From positions 1 through 13,350 of the forward strand of contig CASEQO010000019.1 in the NCBI GenBank assembly GCA_949290035.1: a DNA stretch of 13,350 bases, given 5' to 3'. Of the stretch, positions 1-8,334 are shown in pieces. Position numbers and translations under genes: made by a program. The DNA comes from an uncultured Mycoplasmataceae bacterium. GTDB lineage: Bacteria > Bacillota_I > Bacilli_A > Mycoplasmatales > Mycoplasmoidaceae. A model generated the notes under the pieces. It saw only the letters and a list, made by a program, of their open reading frames with translations. It was not told the DNA's origin and did not search any database. Within the stretch, counting starts at the first letter, position 1; every line of letters starts with the position of its first letter.

Positions 1-660
1 ATTTAATAATAAAGCCATTGATGATGCATAATCAGCACAAACACCATTGTGGTCTATTATTCCTTGTATGTAGTCAAAAGGCATTTGATAATTGCAATAA
101 TATATTACATATAATAATGCAACTCAAACTTTATCTGCATCACTCATTTTATAATTAATTTGATTTAAGAAACTATTTATAAAATTTATATATGTTCATT
201 TAGTTGCACCATCATATAATCATTTAAAAGAATAATTTAAGTAATCAAGTTTTAATGACTGTATTCTTTCAATATAATATGTTTTTTTATTGATATATTC
301 ATCTGTGTTTGGTATATCCATGTCTCCCACATAATGATTACCTTCATCATCAAATAATCCAGTAGATAAAACGGGGTTAGAAAAATTAAGATAAGGCATG
401 TATTTTCATCTTTTGGTTAATCACTTAGCAAATCCATTAGCTACTGTTAATGAATTTATTTTTCTTTCACCAAAAACCATTGTTCCCATCTTTAAATTTG
501 AAACCCAATCATCAAACATATCAACTATATCATCTTCAGTTATTTGATTATCTGGTTTTCTAGATAAAGAAGTATTACCTCATTTTTCTGAATCTTCTGG
601 TCTATTTTAAACTATTTCATCTGGTGGTATTATATCAGGATTTTCTGGAGCTATTATAGA

Positions 661-972
661 ATCATCACTTTGATCTAATTTTGGTTTAAATCCAGAAAAA
701 GTTATGATTTTTTCTAATTTATCACCATTATTATTTATATTAATTAATTTTAATGTAAATTTAATCACCCCAAGAGAAGGTTGTTTTTCAATTATATTAA
801 TTGATAAGTTATCTTCTCAATTAAAAGTGGAAGGAAGATTTCCATTAATTATAAATATATCTTCTTTATTCTCAAAGATTTTATTTTTAATTCATAACTC
901 ATTAACTTCATCTACATATAGTGAATAATCACCATAATTTAAATTACCAAAACCCTTATCTATTATTTCATA
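661..972 (-). repeat. Surface-protein repeat unit 3 (104 residues)
   Basis: Third tandem unit. It contains FIINGNLPSTFNWEDNL and ends with IITFSGFKPK, matching the conserved positions of units 1 and 2. It is followed by a Pro-rich linker, the in-frame TAA at 607-609, and the non-repeat region that leads into the transglutaminase-like motif. Confidence 0.7.
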
Positions 973-1281
973 ATTATCATTATTTATTATTTCTTTTTTA
1001 AATCCAATAACTTCAATTTTATTAGATATTTGTGTACCTTGATTATTTGCATTTAACAAAGAAACGTTTATTAATATTTTTCCGTTTTCTAAATCTCTTT
1101 GAATTATAGAAATGTATAAATTATTTTCTCAAGAGAAATCGTTAGGTAATTTTCCATTTATTGAAAATATAGAATCTTTATTTAAGATTATTTTTTCTTT
1201 TATTCAATATTCATTTATATTAGAAATAGAATTATTTTCTCCAAAGTTGTATTGATAATTGCTATTAAATAAAATTGAATA
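973..1281 (-). repeat. Surface-protein repeat unit 2 (103 residues)
   Basis: Second tandem unit, fully open when TGA is read as Trp. Key stretches are FSINGKLPNDFSWENNL in the middle and SNKIEVIGFKKE near the end, which align with ELPKNYNWETNL and IVIIGYKK of unit 1. The similarity is at the protein level and the DNA has diverged, so this is an old duplication rather than a fresh DNA repeat. Confidence 0.7.
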
Positions 1282-1592
1282 TTCATTTGAAGATGGTTGT
1301 TCTTTTTTATAACCTATGATAACTATATCTTTTGATATTTGATTATCATTGTTATTTGCATTTTTAAGAGTAATATTTAAATAAATTTTTCCATTTATAT
1401 TATCTTTTTGAGTGACATTTATCAATAAATTTGTTTCCCAATTATAATTTTTTGGAAGTTCTCTTCTATTTGAAAAATATCATCTATATTATTTAAAATA
1501 AGTTTTTTAATTTCATTATTACTAATATTTAATACAGATTTTGATATAGAACCATAATTGTATTCTTTTTGTGTATTAAAAATTATTGAATA
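1282..1592 (-). repeat. Surface-protein repeat unit 1 (311 bp, one base short)
   Basis: First of three tandem protein repeats. It follows the shared pattern: Tyr-x-Ile-Ile, a Tyr-x-Tyr-Gly stretch, ELPKNYNWETNL, then a segment ending in IVIIGYKK. The unit is 311 bp, while its neighbours are 309 and 312 bp (multiples of three). This fits one missing base, placed at the T5 run at 1473-1477, where the frame changes. The pattern (Leu-Pro, Trp-Glu-x-Asn-Leu, Gly-Phe/Tyr-Lys-Lys) recalls lipoprotein-associated repeats of mycoplasma variable surface proteins; that family link is not proven. Confidence 0.65.
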
Positions 1593-1783
1593 TTTTGATT
1601 GTGATTGATCATTATTTAAAGGGTAATCGTTTGAATTATTCTCATTATTTTTTGATTCTTAGATAATTTTTTCTCAATTAAAAAATATGCACCTATACCA
1701 ATTAGATAAGATGCTACTATAAATAGAGTAGCTAGTGTACCAATTAATATCTTATTTTTTTTGCATAGATTATCCTTAATTAA

Positions 1784-1789
1784 ATTATA
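1784..1789 (-). promoter_or_regulatory. -10 box for the leftward surface-protein gene
   Basis: On the minus strand there is a perfect TATAAT 17 bases upstream of the ATG at 1766, with the AAGGA ribosome site in between. No good -35 hexamer is visible at the usual distance. The transcript would have a very short leader. Confidence 0.5.
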
Positions 1790-1849
1790 CTTTTTTAATA
1801 ATTAATCGATTAAATATTTTAATTTAAATTAATCAATTCAAACTAACTT

Positions 1850-1858
1850 TGTTATAAT
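1850..1858 (+). promoter_or_regulatory. Extended -10 promoter for the nusA operon
   Basis: TGTTATAAT is a perfect TATAAT with the TG extension one base upstream. No clear TTGACA lies 17 bases further up, and the extended -10 can compensate for that. It sits just ahead of the leader hairpin and about 60 bases before nusA, so transcription would start near 1865 and include the hairpin. Confidence 0.6.
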
Positions 1859-1872
1859 AAATACATACTTTA

Positions 1873-1908
1873 ATAAGTAAGCAGAGATGCTTACTTATAA
1901 TTTTTTTA
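1873..1908 (+). terminator. Leader hairpin plus T-run before nusA (possible attenuator)
   Basis: ATAAGTAAGC (1873-1882) is perfectly complementary to GCTTACTTAT (1889-1898), with loop AGAGAT, followed by AA and seven T (1901-1907). This has the form of an intrinsic terminator, yet it lies inside the leader between the promoter and the ribosome site of nusA at 1911-1916. In Bacillus subtilis a NusA-dependent terminator in the nusA operon leader is reported to mediate NusA autoregulation. A similar role here is inference. It is not the end of the leftward gene, which starts here rather than ends. Confidence 0.6.
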
Positions 1909-1920
1909 TTAAGGAGAATT

Positions 1921-3477
1921 ATGAAAGTAAAAGATATAATAGATTTAGTTAATCAAATATCTGAAATTAAAAAAATAGATGTTGAAACTATTAAAAATAA
2001 TTTAATATTATCATTTGAAAAAGCTTATTTAAAAGAATATCCAGATGTTATTTTTAAAATGGAAATAGATTTAGATAAACAAGAAATAAAAGCTTGAGAA
2101 GAAAAAACAGTTGTTGAAGATAATGATGATATAGATGATGATATTCAAATAACATTAGAAGATGCTCAAAAAATTTCTACAAAAGCTAAATTAGGCGAAA
2201 TTATTAAAATACCAGTTTATATTGAAAAATTAGATAGAAGAGTTGCTGTTCATGTTAAGCAATTATTTGAGCAAAAAATATCTGAACAATCAAATGTTAT
2301 AATTTATAAAAATTGATCAGATAAAATTGGCCAAAACATTAGAGCTGAAGTAGAAAATGATCATCAAAAATATATTGAAATTAATCTTGGTGAAACAAAA
2401 GGTGCATTATTAAAACAAAACCAAATACCAGGAGAAAATATAGAGATAGGTAAAAAATATATTTTCTATATTAAAGATGTTAAAGAACAAACAAAAGGAT
2501 GACCAATTATTTTATCAAGAGCAGATGAAGGGTTAGTTAAAAATTTATTAATTGAATTGATTCCTGAAATAAGTAATGGAATTATTGAAATTAAATCTAT
2601 TGCTAGAATACCAGGATTTAAAACTAAAGTAGCAGTTAAGTCTAATCAAGATGGAGTTGATCCAATAGGAACTTGTGTTGGTCCTAATGGTTCAAGAGTT
2701 AAAGAAATTATGAATATGATAAACAATGAATACATTGATATCATATTATGAGATGAAGATCCAAAACAATTTTTAGTTAATGCATGTGTTCCAGAATCAT
2801 TAGTTGGAGTTGAAATAACCAAAGATGAAGAATCAGAAGATGAAAACTTTAGATATGTAACATTAGTTGTAGCTGATGGTGTTCAACCTAAGATTATTGG
2901 TAAAAATGGTATGAACATAAAATTAATTTCTAAATTAACTGGTTGATCTATTGATGTAGTTGAAGAAAAAATAGCCAAAGAAGATCAAATTAATTATGAA
3001 ATTGTTTCTCATTTAGTTCCTACAAAACCAACATCTAACAGATTTAATTTTGATGATTCATTATTAACAAGTAAAAATAAAGCAAATAAATCTAAAAAAT
3101 ATAATAATCATAATACTTCATATGAAGATTCAGAAGACTATGTAACAGTATATAACAATTATCAAAATAATAATTTTGATATAACTGATGATGAAATTGA
3201 ATCATTAATTAATTTCAATAGTGTTCCTTCTAAGAAAGAAAATAATGAAAAAGAATCTATGTCATTATTTGAAGAAGATTTCTTTAAAGAAGAAAAAAGT
3301 GATCAAGGTCCAAAACATAAAAAAGCAAAACCTAAAAATAAAGCTAGTCTTGATGAAGATACAAATAATTTATTTGAAGAATTAGGTGATTTTGATGATA
3401 ATTTCACAATAAGTGAAAATAACATTAATGACGACGAAGAAATAGGTTCAGATAATCTTGAATTAGATGAAGAATAA
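1921..3477 (+). CDS. nusA: Transcription termination/antitermination factor NusA
   Basis: 518 residues, read with TGA as Trp. NusA binds RNA polymerase and nascent RNA and controls pausing, termination and antitermination. The N-terminal polymerase-binding domain is followed by an S1 RNA-binding domain (about 135-200), KH1 with the GPNG loop at 254-257, and KH2 with GKNG at 327-330. Conserved stretches such as GVDPIGTCVGPNG leave no doubt about the family. After the KH domains comes an acidic, Asn/Lys-rich low-complexity tail of about 160 residues (from about 360) with no recognised fold. The ATG has a strong AAGGAG five bases upstream. It is the first gene of the operon, preceded by a possible attenuator hairpin, and rimP is not in its usual place upstream. 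infB follows after 21 bases. Confidence 0.96.
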
Positions 3478-3498
3478 TTCATTTTAACGGAGGTATAT

Positions 3499-5334
3499 AT
3501 GGCAAAACCAAAGAAAAATAATAATCAAGTAAATCAAGTTAATAGAAAAAATATTAACTTAAAAGATGAAATAAAAAAAGTTGATTCTAGATTAAATGAA
3601 CAAGGAGTATTTATTTTTACATCATTAATGACTCCTACTGAATTTTCTAAAAAATTAAATAAATCAGCAGATGAAATTATTAAATATTTTTTTCTTAAAG
3701 GTATTCCAATTAATTTAAATATGACTCTTACAAAAGATCAAATGGGAGAATATTGTTTGGAATGTGGATATGATTTTAAATGAGAAGATCAAGTTAATGA
3801 AGATAATTTTATAGAATCTATTTCTGAAAAGATATCTAAAAATAATGTTCACAATAGACCACCAATTGTTACGATAATGGGTCATGTTGATCATGGTAAA
3901 ACTACTTTATTAGACTATATTAGAAAATCAAGAATAGCTGATAAAGAAGTTGGAGGGATTACTCAAAAAATTGGTGCTTATATGATAGAACACAATGATA
4001 AAAAAATTACTTTCATAGATACACCAGGACATGAAGCTTTTACACAAATGAGAGCACAAGGTGCTAATATAACAGATATTGTTATTATTGTGGTAGCAGC
4101 AGACGATGGTGTTATGCCACAAACAATAGAATCTATTGATCATGCAAAAGCTGCTAACATTCCTATTATAGTTTTTGTTAACAAAATGGATAAACCAGGT
4201 GTTAATCCTGAAAGAGTTATTTCAGAATTAGCTGAACATGATTTAGTTACTGAAGAATGAGGTGGTTCTACAATATTTGTAAAAGGTTCTGCACTAAATG
4301 GAGATGGTGTTAGTGATTTATTAGAATCAATTTTATTAGTATCTGAAATGCAAGAATTAAAAGCAGATAATGAAAGTGTTGCAATTGGGTCTGTTTTAGA
4401 AATGTATGTTGATAAAGGTTTAGGGCCAGTAGCTAACATAATAATAAGAAATGGTTCATTATTAAAAGGTGATTTCATTGTAATTGGTGATCATTACGGA
4501 AAAGTTAGAAAAATTGTTAATGATTTAAATCAAGAAATTGAAATAGCTTATCCTTCATATCCAGTTTCAATATCAGGGATTAATGGTGTTGCGAATGCAG
4601 GAGATAAATTCATAGTATCTCATGATGAAAAAGTTGCCAAGGACTTATTAGAAAAGAGAAAATCTAATAAGAAAAATAAACAAGCTTTTTCAACTGATAA
4701 TTTACTTGTTGATGATGAAAATATTAAAGTGTTAAATTTATTAATTAAAACAGATTTAGATGGTACTATCCATGCAATTAAAAATGTATTGAGTAAAATT
4801 AATGTTGAAGGTACAAAAATAAATATTACTAGAATAGCAATTGGTGATGTTACTGAATCAGATATAAATTTAGCTAAGGTTTCAAAATCGTATATATATG
4901 CGTTTAATGCAAACGCTTCTGCAAATATATTAGCTTTTGCAAAATCAAATGATGTAATTATTAAAAATCACAATATTATTTATCATTTACAAGAAGAAAT
5001 TGAAGATATATTAAAAGGTAAATTAGATCCAATTTATGAAGAGAAAGAAATTGGAAAAGCAGAAGTTAGACAAATATGAACTCATTCAGAAGTTGGACAA
5101 ATTGCTGGATGTAGAGTTTTAGAAGGTGAAATTAAAAGAAATGCATTTGCTAAAGTTATTAGAAATGGAGATATAATTTTAGAAAAGGAAAAAATCACTT
5201 CATTAAAACATATGAAAGACTCAGTGTCTTCAGTAAGTGCTGGGAAAGAATGTGGTCTTACAATAGATAAATTCAATGATTTTAATGAAGGTGATATTAT
5301 ATCTTTTTTTGAAATAGTTAAAAAGGATGCATAG
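3499..5334 (+). CDS. infB: Translation initiation factor IF-2
   Basis: 611 residues. IF-2 is the GTPase that brings initiator fMet-tRNA to the 30S subunit and promotes subunit joining. A short basic N-terminus leads to the IF2_N helical domain (about 35-95). The G domain has GHVDHGKTT from residue 127, GGITQKIG (switch region), DTPGH from 174, NKMD at 228-231, and a GSALNG G5-like site. The remaining beta-barrel, linker and fMet-tRNA-binding domains follow to the end. Length is typical of the short mollicute forms. The start has a near-perfect GGAGG at 3489-3493. No ylxR or ylxQ lies between nusA and infB. The stop codon TAG shares its G with the GTG start of rbfA. Several internal TGA codons fall at expected Trp positions. 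Confidence 0.97.
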
Positions 5335-5696
5335 TGAATAATTCAAATAGAATAAGAGTAGAAAGATATGAATCGAGAATGAAAGAGTGTATAAATGATT
5401 TTATATACCATGAAGTTTATGATGAAAAAATAAAATTAGCTACTATCACATATGCAAAACTATCAAATGATATGTCTATAATAAAATTTTATATAGATGT
5501 ATTAGATAGAAAAAATATTAAGAAAATAGTTGAATACTTAAATGAAAGAAAAGGGTTATTTAGAACTAAGTTAGCTCAAGAATTTGATTTAAGAAGAGCT
5601 CCGCAAGTACTTTTTTGTGTAGATGAAACTTTTGATAAAGTTAATGAGATTGAAGATATTTTTGATAATATTAATAAAATAGACATAGAGGACTAA
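5334..5696 (+). CDS. rbfA: Ribosome-binding factor A, 30S maturation
   Basis: 120 residues. RbfA binds the 30S subunit and helps late 16S rRNA processing and cold adaptation. The start is GTG at 5334, overlapping the infB stop by one base (TAGTG), with AAAAGGA at 5321-5327 as ribosome site. The product begins MNNSNRIRVERYESRMK, which matches the N-terminal helix of the family. The next ATG would remove that helix, so the GTG is preferred. The KH-type core includes a Ser-Asn-Asp-Met-Ser segment, and LRRAPQVLFCVDETFDK is the family signature (Arg-x-x-Pro-x-Leu-x-Phe-x-x-Asp). Translation is probably coupled to infB. Confidence 0.93.
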   Translation: MNNSNRIRVERYESRMKECINDFIYHEVYDEKIKLATITYAKLSNDMSIIKFYIDVLDRKNIKKIVEYLNERKGLFRTKLAQEFDLRRAPQVLFCVDETFDKVNEIEDIFDNINKIDIED

Positions 5697-5699
5697 ATT

Positions 5700-6386
5700 A
5701 TGTTTAACGATAATGAAAAAGAAACATTATTTGATAATACAACATCAGATAATCAAAACGATATTACACAAGAACACGAATCAATTACTAATTCAACCTC
5801 AATAGTAGAAACTGATCAAGAATCTAATGATATTCAAAAGGATTCAAATTATTTGTTTTTTGAAAAGTTTAGTAACACAAAAAAGAACTATAAAAAAGAA
5901 CAATTAAAAAATGTAAAAAAACAATTAGATAAAAAAAATAAATCACTATCTTTTGAAAGAAGATTAGAAAATAATAGATATTTAACAAAAATATATATTA
6001 TTTTAGGTATAATAATATTTTTTACACTAGCATTATCAATTACTGTGTTTGTAATAAATTTCAATTTTATTGACTCAGATGGTTCTAAGTATGCTAATAA
6101 TTCTACATGATATGGAATAGATTTTATTGGACATATTTTATATCCAACATTGTTTAGAGCTACTGTAATTATTGCTGGAATATCTTTTGGCTTAATACCA
6201 TCACCATTTATATTTTTAGGAATTACATGGTTTATAGGTTTAAATCAAGTGTTTAGGTCAAGAATATTTATGTATACATTATTTATAGTAATAGGGTTGT
6301 CAGCTATATTAGCACTAACACTTGTTCCAATGATAGGGTTGTTATATGATAATCATGGATTTTTAGCAATAGGAACATATGAATAA
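5700..6386 (+). CDS. Conserved-looking membrane protein of unknown function, last gene of the nusA operon
   Basis: 228 residues. I do not recognise the family. The first ~95 residues are hydrophilic: an Asp/Asn/Thr-rich start, then a Lys-rich stretch around 60-85 that may be a coiled or charged stem. Three hydrophobic segments follow (about 97-119, 154-180, 190-215), the second holding a Gly-Leu-Ile-Pro-Ser-Pro turn. The ATG lies three bases after the rbfA stop, with AGAGGA upstream, so it is co-transcribed and probably coupled. One TGA (Trp 137) lies between the first and second segments. The stop codon is embedded in the terminator stem. Position after rbfA recalls the hypothetical gene that follows rbfA in some mycoplasmas; homology is not shown. 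Confidence 0.85.
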
Positions 6387-6412
6387 TAAGGTGATACCTT
6401 ATTATTTTTTTT
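6382..6412 (+). terminator. Intrinsic terminator of the nusA operon
   Basis: AATAATAAGGT (6382-6392) pairs perfectly with ACCTTATTATT (6396-6406) around loop GAT, and the T-run continues to 6412 (eight T from 6405). The stop codon of the upstream membrane protein (6384-6386) sits inside the left arm. Confidence 0.88.
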
Positions 6413-6563
6413 ATTTATCCATTTATATTTTTAGTTTTAATTGCTATTGTTTTATGTAATACTTTAACTATAAATCTTAAATATTATTTAAAATTTCTTT
6501 CAATAAAATATAATTTTATCTTAATATAATCTATTCTATAATTATCTTAATAAGGTGAGAAAA
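6413..6563 (+). promoter_or_regulatory. Intergenic promoter region with two -10 boxes
   Basis: No gene is seen in this stretch. It holds two perfect TATAAT hexamers, at 6525-6530 and 6537-6542, ahead of the next gene's ribosome site (AAGGTGAG at 6552-6559). No convincing TTGACA-like -35 box is visible for either; AT-richness makes chance TATAAT common, so which one is used is open. Confidence 0.45.
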
Positions 6564-7277
6564 ATGGAAATTAAAAATTTAAAGAAATTTGGACGTTTAT
6601 TAAGCTGAACATGAATGCTTTTTATGTTTGCTTTAATAGGAATATCATTAATTGTAATATCAGAAGTATATGAGATTGAGTGATTATCTATTACTTCAAT
6701 TGTTCTAACAATTCTTTGTTCTACAATAGTAGTATTTTTAAATCTTTCTTTGTCAATAATGATTATGGCTATTAATTGAGTACTTGAAGAAAATAATGAT
6801 AGAAAAACATTATGAGGAGTGTTGTCGTTATTGCTATTAGGAGCAATAGGTTCTACAATCTTTTATTTCCTAGCTAAAAAATCAACTAAAAAAGCATACA
6901 ATCTAAAAGAAATAGATTTTTCAAAAGATTATTCTTATTTAGATCACGATATTATTTTAAGTATTAACAATAAAGCAAATGAAAATAATCATGAAATAGT
7001 AGATAAAGATTTATCAAATAAAACTAATTTAAATGAAACAAACATGATTGATGATTTAGATTCAAATACAAATTCTAAAGATAACACTAATAATGATATA
7101 GAAAATAAATCAATAGGAAAAAATGATAATAATCATATAAATAATCAAAATCATATTTCAGCAAAAGAATTTAAAGAAGAAGTAGATATAATAAAAAATT
7201 TATGTGGTGATGGTATACTTTCATTAGATGAAGCAGATAAAAAAATAAAAGAATTAAAAGATAAATTTATAAACTAG
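6564..7277 (+). CDS. Membrane protein with SHOCT-like C-terminus, function unknown
   Basis: 237 residues. Three hydrophobic segments (about 12-35, 41-73, 83-104) form an N-terminal membrane part. Then comes a long Asn/Asp/Lys-rich linker (about 120-195), and a final ~40-residue helical pair in which IIKNLCGDGILSLDEADKKI resembles the SHOCT pattern (hydrophobic helix, Gly-x-Ile/Leu turn, acidic helix, Lys-Leu end). SHOCT modules are short C-terminal domains often found on membrane proteins; the match is by eye. The ATG has AAGGTGAG four bases upstream. The gene is a single transcription unit with its own promoter and terminator. Five TGA codons are read as Trp, two of them close together near the N-terminus. 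The hydrophilic tail could lie in the cytoplasm; function is not assigned. Confidence 0.85.
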
Positions 7278-7300
7278 TGAAAATTCATTAGTTTTTATTT
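7271..7300 (+). terminator. Intrinsic terminator after the SHOCT-like protein
   Basis: AAACTAGTGA (7271-7280) pairs with TCATTAGTTT (7285-7294) with one G-T wobble and a four-base loop, followed by a T-rich tail (TTATTTTATTTT). The stop codon TAG (7275-7277) is within the left arm, as at the previous terminator. Confidence 0.75.
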
Positions 7301-7320
7301 TATTTTAAAAACTATTATTA

Positions 7321-7326
7321 TATAAT
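7321..7326 (+). promoter_or_regulatory. -10 box for the first degV gene
   Basis: A perfect TATAAT lies 24 bases before the ATG, with ribosome site AGGA at 7342-7345 in between. No clear -35 box is seen. It follows directly on the upstream terminator, so a fresh promoter is expected here. Confidence 0.5.
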
Positions 7327-7350
7327 TTCTTTATATAAATTAGGATAAAT

Positions 7351-8244
7351 ATGAAAAAGAAATTAGCTATTATAACAGATTCAAGTTGTGGATCTGAATA
7401 TAAAGAAATTGATGATTGCTATTTAATTCCATTAATTTTAACTGAGAAAAATGGATCAGAAATAATTGAATATGAAGATTTAGTAACTATATCTACAGAT
7501 GAAGTTTTTAAAAAACTTGCAGAGGAAAAAGATATATCTACTTCTCAAATGAAATTTGGTAATGCATTATTATTAGTTGAAGAACTTTTAGAAAAATATG
7601 AAAATGTATTTTTAATAGGATTATCAAAAGGTTTGTCTGGATCATACCATACGTGATTACAAATAAAAGAAGAAGTTGGTTCTAATAATTTTCATGTATT
7701 TGATAGTAATGAAGTTGGTCATGGAATATATGAAATGATTATCCAAGTAAAAGATTTATTCTTAAAAAAGAAAAAATCTATTGAACAAATACATGAATTT
7801 GTAAATAAATGAAATAATAGAAGACAAGCTCAACTTATAGTTAATGATATGGATTCACTTATAAAGGGTGGAAGAGTATCTGTTTTAAAAGGCAAAATAG
7901 CAAAATTATTACATATAAAAATATCAGTTACTTTTAAAAGTAATTTAGACTTTTTTGAAAAGTCTAGTTCATTAGAAAAAATAACTGATAAATCATTGTT
8001 GAATATTGATAAAACTAATGGTTTTATAAAAAAAGGTGTTAAAAAAATTTTATTTTTTAAAAACTTTAGCAATGATGATTTTAAAGAATTTAAAGAGTTT
8101 AGAAATCTATGCATTAATTGGCTAAAGAATAATAATGTAAAATTTAATGATGGAGATGTATTAGATACAATTCTTCCATCTGTGATTACAGTTCACACTG
8201 GAGTTAATTCATATGGGATATGAATATTAGCAAATGAAGAGTAA
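7351..8244 (+). CDS. DegV family fatty-acid-binding protein, copy 1
   Basis: 297 residues, normal for the family (about 280-300). DegV/FakB proteins hold a fatty acid in a hydrophobic pocket and, where studied, present it to the FakA kinase for phosphorylation and entry into phospholipid synthesis. Seen here: an N-terminal Rossmann-like strand ending in TDSSCG, TSQ at 64-66 and LSGSY at 95-99 (head-group contacts in known structures), KGGR at 172-175, and a C-terminal VHTG with His282. The start is ATG with TAGGATAA upstream. Two late TGA codons are read as Trp. A second copy follows 90 bases downstream with the same motifs at the same residue numbers, so this is a tandem duplication. Which lipid it binds cannot be told from sequence. 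Confidence 0.93.
7753..7854 (+). repeat. Near-identical patch in degV copy 1 (partner 8737-8838)
   Basis: 102 bp that differ from 8737-8838 at only three bases by direct comparison, while the flanking degV sequence on both sides shows many silent and coding differences. It encodes LFLKKKKSIEQIHEFVNKWN and the following residues up to NDMD. Confidence 0.85.
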
Positions 8245-8334
8245 TTATATATACATAAATTAGAAATAAAAATAAATACTATATTTATTAAATTAAAATT
8301 TTAAATATATATATAAAATTTTTTAGGAAAAATA
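8245..8334 (+). other. 90-bp spacer between the two degV copies
   Basis: Almost pure A/T. It contains the weak inverted repeat TATATTTA (8280-8287) / TAAATATA (8302-8309) and the ribosome site TTTAGGAAAA just before the second copy. There is no G/C-containing stem followed by a T-run, so I do not call a terminator. A promoter for copy 2 is possible but cannot be picked out in such AT-rich sequence. Confidence 0.4.

Larger units (their letters stand above)
1..1766 (-). pseudogene. Broken membrane-anchored surface protein with three repeats and a transglutaminase-like domain (5' part; runs off left edge)
   Basis: Reading down from an ATG at 1766, preceded by an AAGGA ribosome site at 1773-1777, the product would have a short Lys-rich start, one hydrophobic segment without a lipobox Cys, an Asn-rich linker, three ~104-residue repeats, and then a region ending in GVCADYASSMALLLN. 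That last motif resembles the catalytic-Cys segment of the transglutaminase-like superfamily (Cys codon at 37-39); the His and Asp of the triad would lie beyond the edge. The reading frame is not continuous. An A8 run right after the start (1755-1762) runs into TAA. A second shift is needed at the A6 run at 1648-1653 and a third at the T5 run at 1473-1477 (letters as on the coding strand). An in-frame TAA lies at 607-609. Outside these points the code-4 translation is open. The likely original protein was surface-exposed; here it looks like a pseudogene, or a phase-variable gene that has since decayed. The domain call is by motif only. Confidence 0.72.

Noticed and set aside
704..928. Plus-strand open frame opposite the repeat region
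   Set aside because: It is the complement of repeat unit 3, which translates sensibly on the minus strand; it has no ribosome site and no family pattern.
661..1592. CRISPR-like or direct DNA repeat array
   Set aside because: The three units are about 310 bp, similar only as protein, and without spacers; they are protein repeats.
3928..4478. Two minus-strand open frames opposite infB
   Set aside because: They lie across the conserved G domain of IF-2 and are shadows of it.
5082..5276. Minus-strand open frame opposite the end of infB
   Set aside because: Shadow of the IF-2 C-terminal domain, with no start signal of its own.
8245..8334. Terminator between degV copies 1 and 2
   Set aside because: The inverted repeats there are A/T only and not followed directly by a T-run; such palindromes are expected by chance at this base composition.
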